A DNA stretch of 15,462 bases from Anaerobacillus sp. (GCA_007118195.1 SKSA01000132.1:1-15462); one strand, 5' to 3'; shown: positions 6,668-14,679, counted from the stretch's first letter. Made by a program: numbers and translations. Notes: generated by a model not told the origin, from the letters alone.

Positions 6668-6698
6668 TTGTTAAAATGAGGTCAATATTGCTTATAAT
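6668..6698 (+). promoter_or_regulatory. Putative sigma-A promoter for rluB
   Basis: TATAAT (6693-6698) is a perfect -10. The nearest -35 candidate is TTGTTA (6668-6673) with a long 19-nt spacer. A more upstream TTGAAA (6620-6625) pairs with TATAAT (6647-6652) only at 21 nt. Transcription would start near 6705, giving a leader of about 145 nt that contains the palindromic repeat. Confidence 0.4.
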
Positions 6699-6715
6699 AG
6701 GTAATGTTGTTTTTT

Positions 6716-6800
6716 TAGTTTTGAGTTGTGAGTTTTGTAAGTAGTGCTTCGAAGCGAATGCTAAAAAAATTCAACACTCTTAACTCAAATTTCAAAACTA
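6716..6800 (-). repeat. Palindromic repeat, copy A (in the rluB leader)
   Basis: An element of 85 nt bounded by a 9-bp terminal inverted repeat, TAGTTTTGA (6716-6724) and TCAAAACTA (6792-6800). An inner GAGTT/AACTC pair (6730-6734, 6782-6786) and a central perfect palindrome GCTTCGAAGC (6746-6755) follow. Read on the minus strand it shares GAGTTAAGAGTGT, GCTTCGAAGC and ACTCAAAACT-like ends, in the same order, with the element between resB and resC. The two are therefore copies of one repeat in opposite orientation. No coding capacity is visible; it looks like a REP- or MITE-type element. Confidence 0.65.
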
Positions 6801-6849
6801 CAAGAATTTAGAAATGAAAAAATCTTACGATAAATATGGGGTGGATAAA

Positions 6850-7581
6850 ATGGAACGTTTGCAAAAGGTGATCGCTCAAGCAGGAGTAGCATCAAGAAGG
6901 AAGGCTGAGGAACTTATTACGGCAGGAAGAGTGACAGTGAATGGAGAGGTAGTTACAGAATTAGGGACAAAGGTTATTCCGAGGAAGGATAAAGTTGAAG
7001 TGGATGGTGTGCCACTTGATCGAGAAGAGCCCGTTTATTACATGCTATATAAACCTACAGGAGTTATTTCTAGTGTTAAAGATGATAAGGGACGTAAAGT
7101 CGTAACAGATTTTGTCGATACCGAACATCGTCTATTTCCTGTTGGAAGGTTAGATTACGATACGTCAGGGTTATTGTTACTTACTAATGATGGTGAATTC
7201 GCCAATCAGCTAATGCACCCAAAATATAAGATTGGAAAAATGTATATTGCCAAAGTGAAAGGTATACCAACACGGGAACAATTAAGGCAGTTAGAAAAGG
7301 GAATATTGCTAGAGGATGGTAAGACAGCTCCAGCAAGAGTAAAGTTTGTGTCCGGTAATCAAAAACAGGGAACTTCTATTATCGAAATTACGATCCATGA
7401 GGGAAAAAACCGCCAAGTTCGTCGCATGTTTGAAGCAATCGGTCATCCAGTATTAAAGTTAAAAAGGGAGATGTATGGGTTTTTAACCTTAAAAGGATTA
7501 AATTCTGGGGAAGCGAGAGAACTAAGGCCACACGAAGTAAAACAATTACGTGAATTAGCTGAAAAAAATAAGGGCAATTAA
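6850..7581 (+). CDS. rluB: RluB, 23S rRNA pseudouridine synthase
   Basis: A 243-residue enzyme of the RsuA/RluB/E/F family that isomerises a uridine in large-subunit rRNA. An N-terminal S4 RNA-binding domain (about residues 1-60, with LQKVIAQAGVASRRKAEELI) is followed by the catalytic domain carrying GRLDYDTSGLLLLTNDGE, where Asp102 is the catalytic aspartate. A basic segment, GKNRQVRRMFEAIGHPV, lies near the C-terminus. I chose ATG 6850 because GGGGTGG (6838-6844) precedes it and the family begins MERLQKV; the in-frame ATG at 6814 lacks a ribosome site. The gene sits between spmB and resA as in B. subtilis (ypuL). Assignment to RluB rather than RluE/F or RsuA rests on that synteny and length. 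Confidence 0.93.
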   Translation: MERLQKVIAQAGVASRRKAEELITAGRVTVNGEVVTELGTKVIPRKDKVEVDGVPLDREEPVYYMLYKPTGVISSVKDDKGRKVVTDFVDTEHRLFPVGRLDYDTSGLLLLTNDGEFANQLMHPKYKIGKMYIAKVKGIPTREQLRQLEKGILLEDGKTAPARVKFVSGNQKQGTSIIEITIHEGKNRQVRRMFEAIGHPVLKLKREMYGFLTLKGLNSGEARELRPHEVKQLRELAEKNKGN

Positions 7582-7586
7582 TTTGT

Positions 7587-7615
7587 TTGTAACATTAAAA
7601 TAGTGTTAATATAGA
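7587..7615 (+). promoter_or_regulatory. Putative resA promoter
   Basis: TTGTAA (7587-7592) and TATAGA (7610-7615) are separated by 17 nt, giving a plausible but imperfect sigma-A promoter between rluB and resA. The minus strand across 7595-7609 reads TTAACA, 5 nt, TTAATG, resembling the direct repeats bound by PhoP, a known activator of resA in B. subtilis. An inverted TAACA/TGTTA (7590-7594, 7604-7608) overlaps. All of these are short, AT-rich matches. Confidence 0.35.
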
Positions 7616-7646
7616 TAAGTAATCTATAAGTATGGGGGACAATGAT

Positions 7647-8174
7647 ATGAAAAACCGGCGATTTATTACTCGGCTTCTAGTGTTGTTAAGCATATCAATA
7701 GCTTTAGGGTATACCTTTTATACAAGTTTTGCCAATCAAAAAGACATTGTAGCTGTTGGAGATATTGCGCCCAACTTCGTATTGAAAGATTTAGAAGGTA
7801 ATGAAATTGAGTTACATGATTTAAGAGGAAAAGGTGTTTTCCTAAACTTTTGGGCTACGGTATGTCCACCATGTGTCGATGAAATGCCGTATATGGAAAA
7901 TAATTTCCAAAAATATAAAGATCAAGGTATTGAAATTATTGCGGTAAACTTTGATGAGCAACCAATACGTATCGAAAGATTTGTAGATCGCCTAAATTTA
8001 AATTTTTCAATTGTGTTAGATCCAGGGTTACAAGTTAGTCAAGTGTACGGTGTTAGAGAACTTCCAGCTACTTTTTTAATAGATGAAAATGGTGTTGTTA
8101 TTGAAAGAAGAATTGGTGCATTAACCGAACAGATGGTAGAAGATTACGTGCAAAAAATCCTACCAAGTCAGTAA
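7647..8174 (+). CDS. resA: ResA, extracytoplasmic thiol-disulfide oxidoreductase
   Basis: A 175-residue membrane-anchored thioredoxin-like protein that reduces the haem-binding cysteines of apocytochrome c before haem ligation by ResB-ResC. A signal-anchor lies at about residues 6-29. The AhpC/TSA-thioredoxin domain begins near residue 36 (VGDIAPNFVLKDLEG). The active site is CPPC (Cys73-Cys76), followed by Glu79 at the position of the functionally important Glu of B. subtilis ResA, whose motif is CEPC. The later cis-Pro region reads VRELPATFLID. ATG 7647 is preferred over ATG 7632 because GGGGG (7634-7638) lies at the right distance only for the later codon. resB follows after 13 nt. Confidence 0.95.
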   Translation: MKNRRFITRLLVLLSISIALGYTFYTSFANQKDIVAVGDIAPNFVLKDLEGNEIELHDLRGKGVFLNFWATVCPPCVDEMPYMENNFQKYKDQGIEIIAVNFDEQPIRIERFVDRLNLNFSIVLDPGLQVSQVYGVRELPATFLIDENGVVIERRIGALTEQMVEDYVQKILPSQ

Positions 8175-8187
8175 TGAGGTGTCATAA

Positions 8188-9807
8188 ATGGAAAAAGTGA
8201 AATGTGAGTGTGGGCATGTAAATCCATACGGGACAGTCATATGTGAATCATGTGGAAAACCTTTTTTCGAAGAGGAAAAAGGTCTTCTTAACATGCGTTA
8301 TGAAGGGGTTGCTCGCCGATCACAGACGTATAACAAAACAATGATCGATAAAGTATGGAACTTCTTTTCAAGTGTAAAAGTTGGAATTTGGATTATCGTT
8401 ATTACTCTTGTAGCGTCAAGTATCGGAACGATCTTTCCCCAAGAATTTTATATCCCACCAACGGCAAATCCAACTTTTTTTTATGAAGCTGAGTACGGAG
8501 CGTTAGGAAAAATATATTACTTATTAGGTTTTCATGATCTATATAATTCATGGTGGTATATGCTTTTAATTGCATCACTTGGAGTTTCACTAATTATCTG
8601 TAGTCTTGATCGAGTCGTTCCATTGCACCGGGCATTAAAAACGCAAAAAGTGACTCGTCATGAAAGTTTTTTAAAGAGACAACGTGTTCATGGTGTTTCT
8701 AAAGTAGCAAGCTTCAATGAGACAAGAAATCAAGCAAAAAATATATTAAAAGCAAAAAAATATAAATTGTTTGAAGAGGATGGAAACATCGTTGCAGAAA
8801 AAGGCCGTTTTTCACGGTGGGGGCCATACGTAAATCATATTGGACTTATCATTTTTTTAATTGGTTGTATGCTTCGCTTTTTCCCAGGAATGTATGTTGA
8901 CGAAAACATTTGGGTTAGAGAAGGAGAAACGGTCGTTATTAGAGGAACAGATGGGGAGTTCTTCCTCAGAAACGATCAATTTATCGTTGATTTTTATGAT
9001 GATGCTGATGAACGTTTTCGAGATGCTTTAGTGAGAGCGGGCAGTCCGATCGTAAAGAAGTACCAAACTTCAGCGACATTATTTAAAAGAGTTGACGATG
9101 GCGTGGTAGGAAGAGATCCTGAACTAGTAGAGGTTGCAAGGCACGACATTCGTGTAAATGATCCATTTAAGTTTGAAGGCTATGCTTTATATCAATATGC
9201 CTTTAAGCAAAATGAGATTAGTCAAATGAGCTTTGAAATAGAGGAAAGTGAAACAGGTGAGAGATTTGGACGTATTGATGTCTCTACGTACGACCCACAA
9301 ACGGTTTATAACTTAGGTGGAGGCTACAAAGTAGAAATTATTGAATATTTTCCTGATTTTTATTTTGATGATCGTCGTACTCCTGCCTCAAAATCTCGAA
9401 TACCAAATAATCCAGCATTTATTTTTAAAATAATTACTCCAGATAATGAAGAAGGAGAAATTAGCTTTGTTGGTATTCAAACGAATCAAGATATAAATGG
9501 AGAAAACACCCACCAAATGAGATTTGTTGATATTGATATGAATCATGTCACAAACTTAGTTGTCCGTAAAGATTACACCCTAGGAATTTTAATGGTTGGT
9601 GGCATTGTTTTCATGATTGGTCTTATCCAAGGAATGTATTGGACACATCGAAGAGTTTGGATTCAAAAAGTGAACGATGAGTTGTGGATGTCGGCTCATA
9701 CAAATAAAAATTGGTACGGTTTAAAGAAAGATATAGAAGCGGTAGTTAGCAAAACCGAACTAACTATGCCAATGGATAATGTAGAAGAAGAAGAAAAGAA
9801 ATCTTGA
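8188..9807 (+). CDS. resB: ResB, cytochrome c synthase subunit (Ccs1/CcsB family)
   Basis: A 539-residue membrane protein that with ResC forms the system II complex for moving haem outward and attaching it to apocytochrome c. The N-terminus has four Cys (6, 8, 19, 22) arranged as a small zinc-ribbon-like module. Hydrophobic segments follow at about 63-85, 121-137 and 214-233, the third containing the conserved NHIG (His217). A long extracytoplasmic domain comes next, then a final segment near 468-488 (LGILMVGGIVFMIGLIQG). The C-terminus is acidic. TGAGGTG (8175-8181) sets the ATG. Its stop codon lies inside the first bases of the palindromic repeat that separates it from resC. Confidence 0.95.
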   Translation: MEKVKCECGHVNPYGTVICESCGKPFFEEEKGLLNMRYEGVARRSQTYNKTMIDKVWNFFSSVKVGIWIIVITLVASSIGTIFPQEFYIPPTANPTFFYEAEYGALGKIYYLLGFHDLYNSWWYMLLIASLGVSLIICSLDRVVPLHRALKTQKVTRHESFLKRQRVHGVSKVASFNETRNQAKNILKAKKYKLFEEDGNIVAEKGRFSRWGPYVNHIGLIIFLIGCMLRFFPGMYVDENIWVREGETVVIRGTDGEFFLRNDQFIVDFYDDADERFRDALVRAGSPIVKKYQTSATLFKRVDDGVVGRDPELVEVARHDIRVNDPFKFEGYALYQYAFKQNEISQMSFEIEESETGERFGRIDVSTYDPQTVYNLGGGYKVEIIEYFPDFYFDDRRTPASKSRIPNNPAFIFKIITPDNEEGEISFVGIQTNQDINGENTHQMRFVDIDMNHVTNLVVRKDYTLGILMVGGIVFMIGLIQGMYWTHRRVWIQKVNDELWMSAHTNKNWYGLKKDIEAVVSKTELTMPMDNVEEEEKKS

Positions 9808-9897
9808 GTGTTGAGTTAAGAGTGTAGAGTTTTGAGTCTTTGCAAGAGGTGGCTTCGAAGCCTAGCATCACTCAAAACTCAAAACTCAAAACTCAAA
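9803..9897 (+). repeat. Palindromic repeat, copy B (between resB and resC)
   Basis: This 95-nt element fills almost the whole resB-resC gap, from the resB stop to the resC ribosome site. The left arm (9803-9835) and right arm (9868-9897) are nearly complementary, with runs of TTGAGT and GAGTTTTGAG against ACTCAAA units. The right arm is exactly four tandem copies of ACTCAAA (9870-9897). The centre, GGCTTCGAAGCC (9851-9862), is a perfect 12-nt palindrome. As RNA it would form a long hairpin inside the operon message. It shares arms and centre with the element before rluB, in the opposite orientation. Confidence 0.75.
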
Positions 9898-9916
9898 GAA
9901 AAGGGAGGTCAAAGTT

Positions 9917-11110
9917 GTGGCAAATATGGCTCAATTAAGTAGTAGTTTATTGTTAATTGCTTTTTTTCTATATTTAGCAGCTACCATCTTTTTTGCTGTT
10001 TCTGTTACAGGAAAAAAGTTTAAAAATAAAGCCGGAGAAGAAAAAAATAAAGCTGGCTCTTTAGGTTATATTTCATCCATTATCGCGTTATTATTTGCCT
10101 TAGGTTATTTTGTTACGAGATGGATCGTTGCTGGGCACGCTCCTGTTAGTAATTTATTTGAATATACTACGTTTCTAGGAATTATGATGTCGCTCGCATT
10201 TGTCATTCTATATCCGATTTATAAAGCAAATGTATTAGGTTTATTTACGATGCCAATTGTAATGTTAATTATTGCCTATGCATCGATGTTTCCTAGAGAA
10301 GTTTCACCGTTAATTCCTGCCTTGCAGAGTATTTGGCTTAAAATTCATGTAATTACAACGGCATTAGGCCAAGGGATTTTAGCAATTGGTTTTGCTGGCG
10401 GTTTAATTTACTTACTTAGGGTCATTGATTTTAAAAAGAGTGATAAGCAAGTGAAAGCAATCGAGTTTGTGATGTATTCAATAATCAGTATTGTTGGATA
10501 TATTTTAATTTCTTCAATTTTTAGTGGTCTAAACTACGAAGCACAATTTACTTATATCGATGAAAAAGGAATGGAAGCTGAAATGGTTTATCATCTTCCG
10601 CCAGTTGTAGGGCCAAATGAAGCTGTCCTACTTACTGATGAGCGTATGACGCCATTTTTTAATGTTCATCCTAATATTAAAAGTGCTGACTTAAATACGG
10701 TGATATGGTCGTTACTGACAGGATTAGTTCTTTATTATCTCATTCGACTTATAACGAGAAGGAAAATCGGAGAGTTGTTACAACCTTTGCTCAAAGGAGT
10801 AAGCCCGCAAGCGGCTGATGAAATAAGTTACCGTGCGATTGCGATTGGGTTTCCAATTTTCACTTTAGGTGGCTTGATTTTTGCGATGATATGGGCGCAA
10901 ATCGCTTGGACTCGTTTTTGGGCATGGGACCCAAAAGAAGTATGGGCATTAATCACATTTTTATTTTATGCGGCATATTTACATTTGCGACTATCACGTG
11001 GTTGGCACGGTGAAAAATCAGCATGGCTTTGTGTGATTGGTTTTGCAATTATTATGTTTAATTTGATCTTTGTAAACTTAGTTATTGCAGGATTACACTC
11101 ATATGCTTAG
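9917..11110 (+). CDS. resC: ResC, cytochrome c synthase subunit (CcsA/CcmF family)
   Basis: A 397-residue polytopic membrane protein, partner of ResB in system II haem export and ligation. Several hydrophobic segments are visible, including about 8-26, 47-66, 80-97, 105-125, 139-160 and 184-200. The tryptophan-rich WWD haem-handling motif spans about residues 326-342 (WAQIAWTRFWAWDPKE) and is flanked by conserved histidines in IHVITTALGQG and YLHLR. GTG 9917 is the start because AAGGGAGG (9901-9908) is 8 nt away; ATG 9926 would be too far. It ends the resABC group at a terminator 20 nt downstream. The length agrees with the B. subtilis protein. Confidence 0.95.
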   Translation: MANMAQLSSSLLLIAFFLYLAATIFFAVSVTGKKFKNKAGEEKNKAGSLGYISSIIALLFALGYFVTRWIVAGHAPVSNLFEYTTFLGIMMSLAFVILYPIYKANVLGLFTMPIVMLIIAYASMFPREVSPLIPALQSIWLKIHVITTALGQGILAIGFAGGLIYLLRVIDFKKSDKQVKAIEFVMYSIISIVGYILISSIFSGLNYEAQFTYIDEKGMEAEMVYHLPPVVGPNEAVLLTDERMTPFFNVHPNIKSADLNTVIWSLLTGLVLYYLIRLITRRKIGELLQPLLKGVSPQAADEISYRAIAIGFPIFTLGGLIFAMIWAQIAWTRFWAWDPKEVWALITFLFYAAYLHLRLSRGWHGEKSAWLCVIGFAIIMFNLIFVNLVIAGLHSYA

Positions 11111-11130
11111 TTAGTATCAATCATTGAAAG

Positions 11131-11165
11131 GCATAGCGACATGTTAGTTGCTATGCTTATTTTGT
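11131..11165 (+). terminator. Terminator after resC
   Basis: GCATAGCGAC (11131-11140) pairs with GTTGCTATGC (11147-11156), including one G-U pair, around a 6-nt loop, and is followed by TTATTTTG. It should end or attenuate the resABC transcript, so resDE would rely partly on read-through and partly on its own promoter. Confidence 0.75.
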
Positions 11166-11398
11166 ATGTATAAGTTGGACAGTTGGTTTTGTATGTTAAT
11201 TACATGTAAAAATAATATAGTCAAAAATAGATGTTATGTTAAAATATATTATTATGTAATATACTTATATATATATAAAGGTTTTATAATTATTCATGGT
11301 GAAAAAAGCTAAACTTTTAACAAAATAAAAGTATTATAAATTTAATCTTTCATTTGTTCGAGGGATAGCATTAACTTATACGCTTGAGGGGGATTTTT
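11166..11398 (+). promoter_or_regulatory. AT-rich leader region of resDE
   Basis: This is about 230 nt of very AT-rich DNA with a run of alternating TA (near 11262-11277). It should hold the resD promoter, but I cannot pick one with confidence. A -10-like TATAAAT at 11335-11341 lacks a recognisable -35 at normal spacing, which is compatible with an activator-dependent promoter. TTAACA at 11317-11322 is a single PhoP-box-like unit. The region ends in the resD ribosome site GAGGGGGA (11386-11393). Confidence 0.35.
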
Positions 11399-12115
11399 AT
11401 GTCAAAAGAAGCCAAAATTTTAATTGTTGATGATGAAGAACGTATTCGTCGTTTATTAAAAATGTATTTAGAAAGAGAAAATTTTGATGTTGAAGATGCT
11501 GAAAATGGTGAAATCGCACTTCGTATGGCTGTTGAAAATAACTATGACTTAATTTTATTAGATATTATGATGCCGGGGATGGATGGGATCGAAGTTTGTC
11601 ACGAACTTAGAAAAACGAAAGCAACTCCGATCATCATGTTAACTGCAAAAGGCGAAGAAGCCAATCGTGTGCAAGGCTTTGAAGCAGGAACAGATGATTA
11701 TATCATTAAACCATTTAGTCCGAGAGAAGTTGTCTTACGTGTAAAAGCACTTCTAAGAAGATCTTCTTCTACAAAGTTTTTACAAACCGAAACGTCTACG
11801 AAAGATGTATTAGTATTTCCACACTTAACGATTGATAATGATGCACATCGTGTGACAGTCGATGGGGCCGAAATTAGTTTAACACCTAAAGAATATGAAT
11901 TGCTTTATTATTTAGCGCAAGCGCCTGATAAAGTTTTTGCTCGTGAGCAATTGCTAAAAGATGTATGGAACTATGAATTTTTTGGAGATTTACGTACAGT
12001 AGATACTCATATTAAACGTTTGCGGGAAAAACTAAACCGTCTATCTCCCGAGGCTGCAGCAATGATATCAACTGTGTGGGGTGTTGGCTATAAGTTTGAG
12101 GCAGTGAAGGAATAA
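11399..12115 (+). CDS. resD: ResD, OmpR-family response regulator
   Basis: A 238-residue transcription factor that, when phosphorylated by ResE, activates genes for aerobic and anaerobic respiration including resA and cytochrome biogenesis genes. The receiver domain (about residues 5-118) has the acidic pair Asp11/Asp12, phospho-acceptor Asp55 in [11 protein letters not shown], Thr82 and Lys104 (IIKPF). The C-terminal winged-helix DNA-binding domain (about 138-235) carries [13 protein letters not shown] and [17 protein letters not shown] 11399 is preceded by GAGGGGGA; a TTG at 11384 overlaps that site. The stop shares a base with the resE start (TAATG). Confidence 0.96.
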   Translation: MSKEAKILIVDDEERIRRLLKMYLERENFDVEDAENGEIALRMAVENNYDLILLDIMMPGMDGIEVCHELRKTKATPIIMLTAKGEEANRVQGFEAGTDDYIIKPFSPREVVLRVKALLRRSSSTKFLQTETSTKDVLVFPHLTIDNDAHRVTVDGAEISLTPKEYELLYYLAQAPDKVFAREQLLKDVWNYEFFGDLRTVDTHIKRLREKLNRLSPEAAAMISTVWGVGYKFEAVKE

Positions 12116-13899
12116 TGTTTTGGAGAAGTGTCGTTGGTAAGCTATGGTTTACAATATTATTGTTAGTATCCGTCGTTTTGACGATACTAACAATAATGCT
12201 TTTACAGTATTTTGAAAAGTTCCATACTGACCAAGCAGAAGAGAGGTTGACTAACCATGCTTATATGGTTGCTTCTATTCTAGAAGAGTATGAAACAGAA
12301 GAAAACGCACTGTCTACGAGTATTAGAATTGTTGATAATTACAATATGAAATTAATGCTATTAATTGAAGAAGATGAGTTTTGGTATTATCCAGAAGAAA
12401 AAGAAAAACTTCCAGTAGAATTATTTAAAAAAGACCCGAAACTTTCAAAAGTAATCACAGAAAATGAAGTGGTAATTACCCGTGGTGATTTCCCTTTTTA
12501 TATAAATGGGGAAGAAGTTCATAACGAAGTACTCGTTGTAGGAATGCCTATTGAGTTTGTCCAAAATCGTAGTGGAGTTCTTTATATTTATCAATATTTA
12601 GAAGTCATTGAAGAGGCGACTGTACAAACGAAAAATATTATTTTTCTTGCTGCAGGTATTGCTATTATTTTAACGACGATTTTTGCGTTCTTTTTATCAA
12701 CAAGAATAACAGCACCACTTCGGAAAATGAGACAAGCTTCGTTGGAAGTCGCCAAAGGAAACTTCGATACAAAGGTGCCAATTTTAACTCGAGATGAAAT
12801 AGGTTCTTTAGCGATGGCTTTTAATCGTATGGGAAGAGTATTAAATACAAACTTAACTGCACTGAACCAAGAAAAAGAACAATTGTCTAGAATATTAAGT
12901 AGTATGGCAGATGGAGTTATTACATTAGACCGAAAAGGGTCTATTGTTGTGACAAATCCACCAGCTGAACAATTTATTCAAGCGTGGCATTTTGAACAAA
13001 GCACAAAAGAAAAAGATAATTCAGATGATCTACCAAAGGCTATTAAAAAGTTGTTTCAACAAGTTGTTGCTCTTGAACAAGAACAGATGGTGGAAATTGA
13101 TGTTCAAGGACGTGCGTGGGTTGTGTTGATGACGCCTTTATATGATGATAACTTCGTTCGTGGTGCAGTTGCTGTCCTACGTGATATGACAGAAGAACGT
13201 TTACATGATAAATTGAGAAAGGATTTTATAGCCAATGTATCTCATGAATTAAGAACTCCAATAGCTATGCTTCAAGGTTATAGTGAAGCGATCATTGATG
13301 ATATTGCAGGATCTGAGGAAGAGAAAAAAGAGCTAGCTCAAATTATTTATGACGAGTCTTTAAGAATGGGTCGACTCGTTAACGAACTTCTCGACTTAGC
13401 TCGAATGGAAGCAGGTCATATTCAATTAAACATTGAACCAATAAACATTAGAGAGTTTGCAAGGCGAGTTTTGAGAAAGTTTCAAGGGATGGCTAAAGAT
13501 CATAACATACAATTAAGGGCTGAGATTGCTGAAGTTGAACATGATATAATGGTAGATGGGGATCGAATAGAGCAAGTGTTAACAAATTTGATCGACAATG
13601 CGATGCGCCATACTAGTGTAGAAGGGTCAGTGACTTTAGTCGTTTCTCCACTTAGGGACGGAATAAAAATTGATGTTCGTGATACCGGATCAGGAATCCC
13701 AGAAGAAGACTTACCGTTTGTTTTCGAACGCTTTTACAAAGCAGACAAAGCGCGAACTAGAGGTCGGGCAGGAACTGGTCTAGGACTGGCGATTGTAAAA
13801 AATATTGTCGAAGCTCATAACGGTCATGTCTCTGTTCACAGCAAATTAGGAGAAGGAACGACATTTTCTTTTTATCTTCCTTCGAAAATTGATGAATAA
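12115..13899 (+). CDS. resE: ResE, sensor histidine kinase
   Basis: A 594-residue membrane kinase that phosphorylates ResD in response to oxygen limitation and nitric oxide-linked signals (known for the B. subtilis protein). The order is TM1 (about 8-30), an extracytoplasmic domain (about 31-172), TM2 (about 174-196), HAMP (about 197-250), a PAS domain (from about 257, [18 protein letters not shown]), HisKA with phospho-acceptor His377 in NVSHELRTP, and HATPase_c with an N box NLIDNAMRH near 490, [10 protein letters not shown] near 523 and [11 protein letters not shown] near 552. All motifs are intact. It starts 1 nt within the resD stop, with AAGGA just upstream, and ends the resDE unit. Confidence 0.96.
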   Translation: MFWRSVVGKLWFTILLLVSVVLTILTIMLLQYFEKFHTDQAEERLTNHAYMVASILEEYETEENALSTSIRIVDNYNMKLMLLIEEDEFWYYPEEKEKLPVELFKKDPKLSKVITENEVVITRGDFPFYINGEEVHNEVLVVGMPIEFVQNRSGVLYIYQYLEVIEEATVQTKNIIFLAAGIAIILTTIFAFFLSTRITAPLRKMRQASLEVAKGNFDTKVPILTRDEIGSLAMAFNRMGRVLNTNLTALNQEKEQLSRILSSMADGVITLDRKGSIVVTNPPAEQFIQAWHFEQSTKEKDNSDDLPKAIKKLFQQVVALEQEQMVEIDVQGRAWVVLMTPLYDDNFVRGAVAVLRDMTEERLHDKLRKDFIANVSHELRTPIAMLQGYSEAIIDDIAGSEEEKKELAQIIYDESLRMGRLVNELLDLARMEAGHIQLNIEPINIREFARRVLRKFQGMAKDHNIQLRAEIAEVEHDIMVDGDRIEQVLTNLIDNAMRHTSVEGSVTLVVSPLRDGIKIDVRDTGSGIPEEDLPFVFERFYKADKARTRGRAGTGLGLAIVKNIVEAHNGHVSVHSKLGEGTTFSFYLPSKIDE

Positions 13900-13909
13900 A
13901 GACTTTTCT

Positions 13910-13958
13910 GAACGAAAGTTCTTGTTTCATAAGAAACATTTTAAATTATAATTTAAAA
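13910..13958 (+). other. Three small inverted repeats after resE
   Basis: Three follow in succession: GAAC/GTTC with a GAAA tetraloop (13910-13921), TGTTTC/GAAACA with a 4-nt loop (13923-13938) leading into TTTT, and a perfect 20-nt AT-only palindrome (13939-13958). The second could be a weak first terminator for resDE. The palindrome has no GC and would be unstable as RNA. Confidence 0.4.
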
Positions 13959-14014
13959 TTTAGAATTAATAGAGGGTAAAGCTTCGAAGGAAATCTTTCA
14001 ATAAATTGTACATT

Positions 14015-14066
14015 AAAAAAGGGTGGCCAAAAACAAGTGTCAGACACTTTTGGGCCACCTTTTTTT
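14015..14066. terminator. Bidirectional terminator shared by resDE and moaB
   Basis: GGTGGCC (14022-14028) pairs with GGCCACC (14053-14059), and the stem carries an inner hairpin, AAGTGT/ACACTT (14035-14040, 14044-14049), around CAG. Six A flank the left side (14015-14020) and seven T the right (14060-14066), so it serves both strands. The T-run overlaps the moaB stop codon. Confidence 0.9.
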
Positions 14067-14580
14067 ACTTCTTGTCTTTGTAAATCTCACGCATGACATG
14101 GGCTAACTCTGGGACAATTAATTTGTTCATCGCAAGCTTCACTGCACCAGATGATCCTGGCATAGAAAATATTGCAGTAGCTCCTCTAACTCCAGCGATC
14201 GCACGACTTAAGATTGCAGCAGGACCAATATCTTCCGCATAGCTTAAATACCGGAATATCTCTCCAAAACCAGGCATTTCTTTATCTAACATATCTCTAA
14301 CAGCCTCGTATGTAGTATCTCTAAACGTAATCCCTGTGCCACCATTTAATAAGACAGCCTCAACTTCAGGACGCTCCGAGGCCTCACGTATTAATGATTG
14401 AATTTGAGTATATTCATCTTTAACGATATGATAGTCAACAACTTCGTATGGACCACTTTCTAATAACTCTTTCATAAGTTTTCCACTTTTATCTGTTTGT
14501 TCTGTTCTTGTATCAGAGACAGTTATAATCATGACATTAACAGATTTTGGTGCTTCTTTCCGATGTTCTTCTACTCCCAC
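14065..14580 (-). CDS. moaB: MoaB/MogA-type molybdenum cofactor biosynthesis protein
   Basis: A 171-residue soluble protein of the MoCF/MogA fold. The family binds molybdopterin and, in MogA-type members, adenylylates it before molybdenum insertion; in some bacteria MoaB's exact role is unsettled. Visible motifs are VMIITVSDTRT (17-27), LNGGTG (78-83) followed by TFRDTTYEAV, PGFGEIFR (103-110) and the MPGSSGAV loop (140-147). The start is GTG at 14580, set by TAGGAGG ending 8 nt upstream on the minus strand. It is transcribed toward resE and shares its terminator. No other molybdopterin gene lies in the window. Confidence 0.93.
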   Translation of the reverse strand: MGVEEHRKEAPKSVNVMIITVSDTRTEQTDKSGKLMKELLESGPYEVVDYHIVKDEYTQIQSLIREASERPEVEAVLLNGGTGITFRDTTYEAVRDMLDKEMPGFGEIFRYLSYAEDIGPAAILSRAIAGVRGATAIFSMPGSSGAVKLAMNKLIVPELAHVMREIYKDKK

Positions 14581-14616
14581 CTGTAAAACCTCCTAAAATT
14601 ATGTTATTCAAGTTGG

Positions 14617-14625
14617 ATTATATCA
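14617..14625 (-). promoter_or_regulatory. Extended -10 promoter of moaB
   Basis: On the minus strand the sequence reads TGATATAAT, a perfect TGn-TATAAT extended -10, about 37 nt before the GTG start. No convincing -35 is present at 17 nt upstream, where the sequence is T-rich; extended -10 promoters do not need one. Confidence 0.6.
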
Positions 14626-14649
14626 TAATCTGAAAAAAAGGAAAAAAAT

Positions 14650-14679
14650 ACTGTTTGCAAGAGGTCATTAATGTATAAT
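14650..14679 (+). promoter_or_regulatory. Putative promoter of the adenosyltransferase gene
   Basis: TATAAT (14674-14679) is a perfect -10, 40 nt before the ATG. TTGCAA (14655-14660) would be the obvious -35 but is only 13 nt away; at 17-18 nt the sequence is a poor match (ACTGTT). The start of transcription would be near 14686, giving a short leader. No cobalamin riboswitch fits in that space. Confidence 0.45.

Noticed and set aside
6814..6849. Upstream in-frame ATG adding 12 residues to RluB
   Set aside because: No ribosome site precedes it, while GGGGTGG precedes ATG 6850 and the family begins at MERLQKV.
13939..13958. Perfect 20-nt palindrome after resE as an operator or terminator
   Set aside because: It is entirely A/T, so such symmetry arises easily by chance in this composition; noted only as an inverted repeat.
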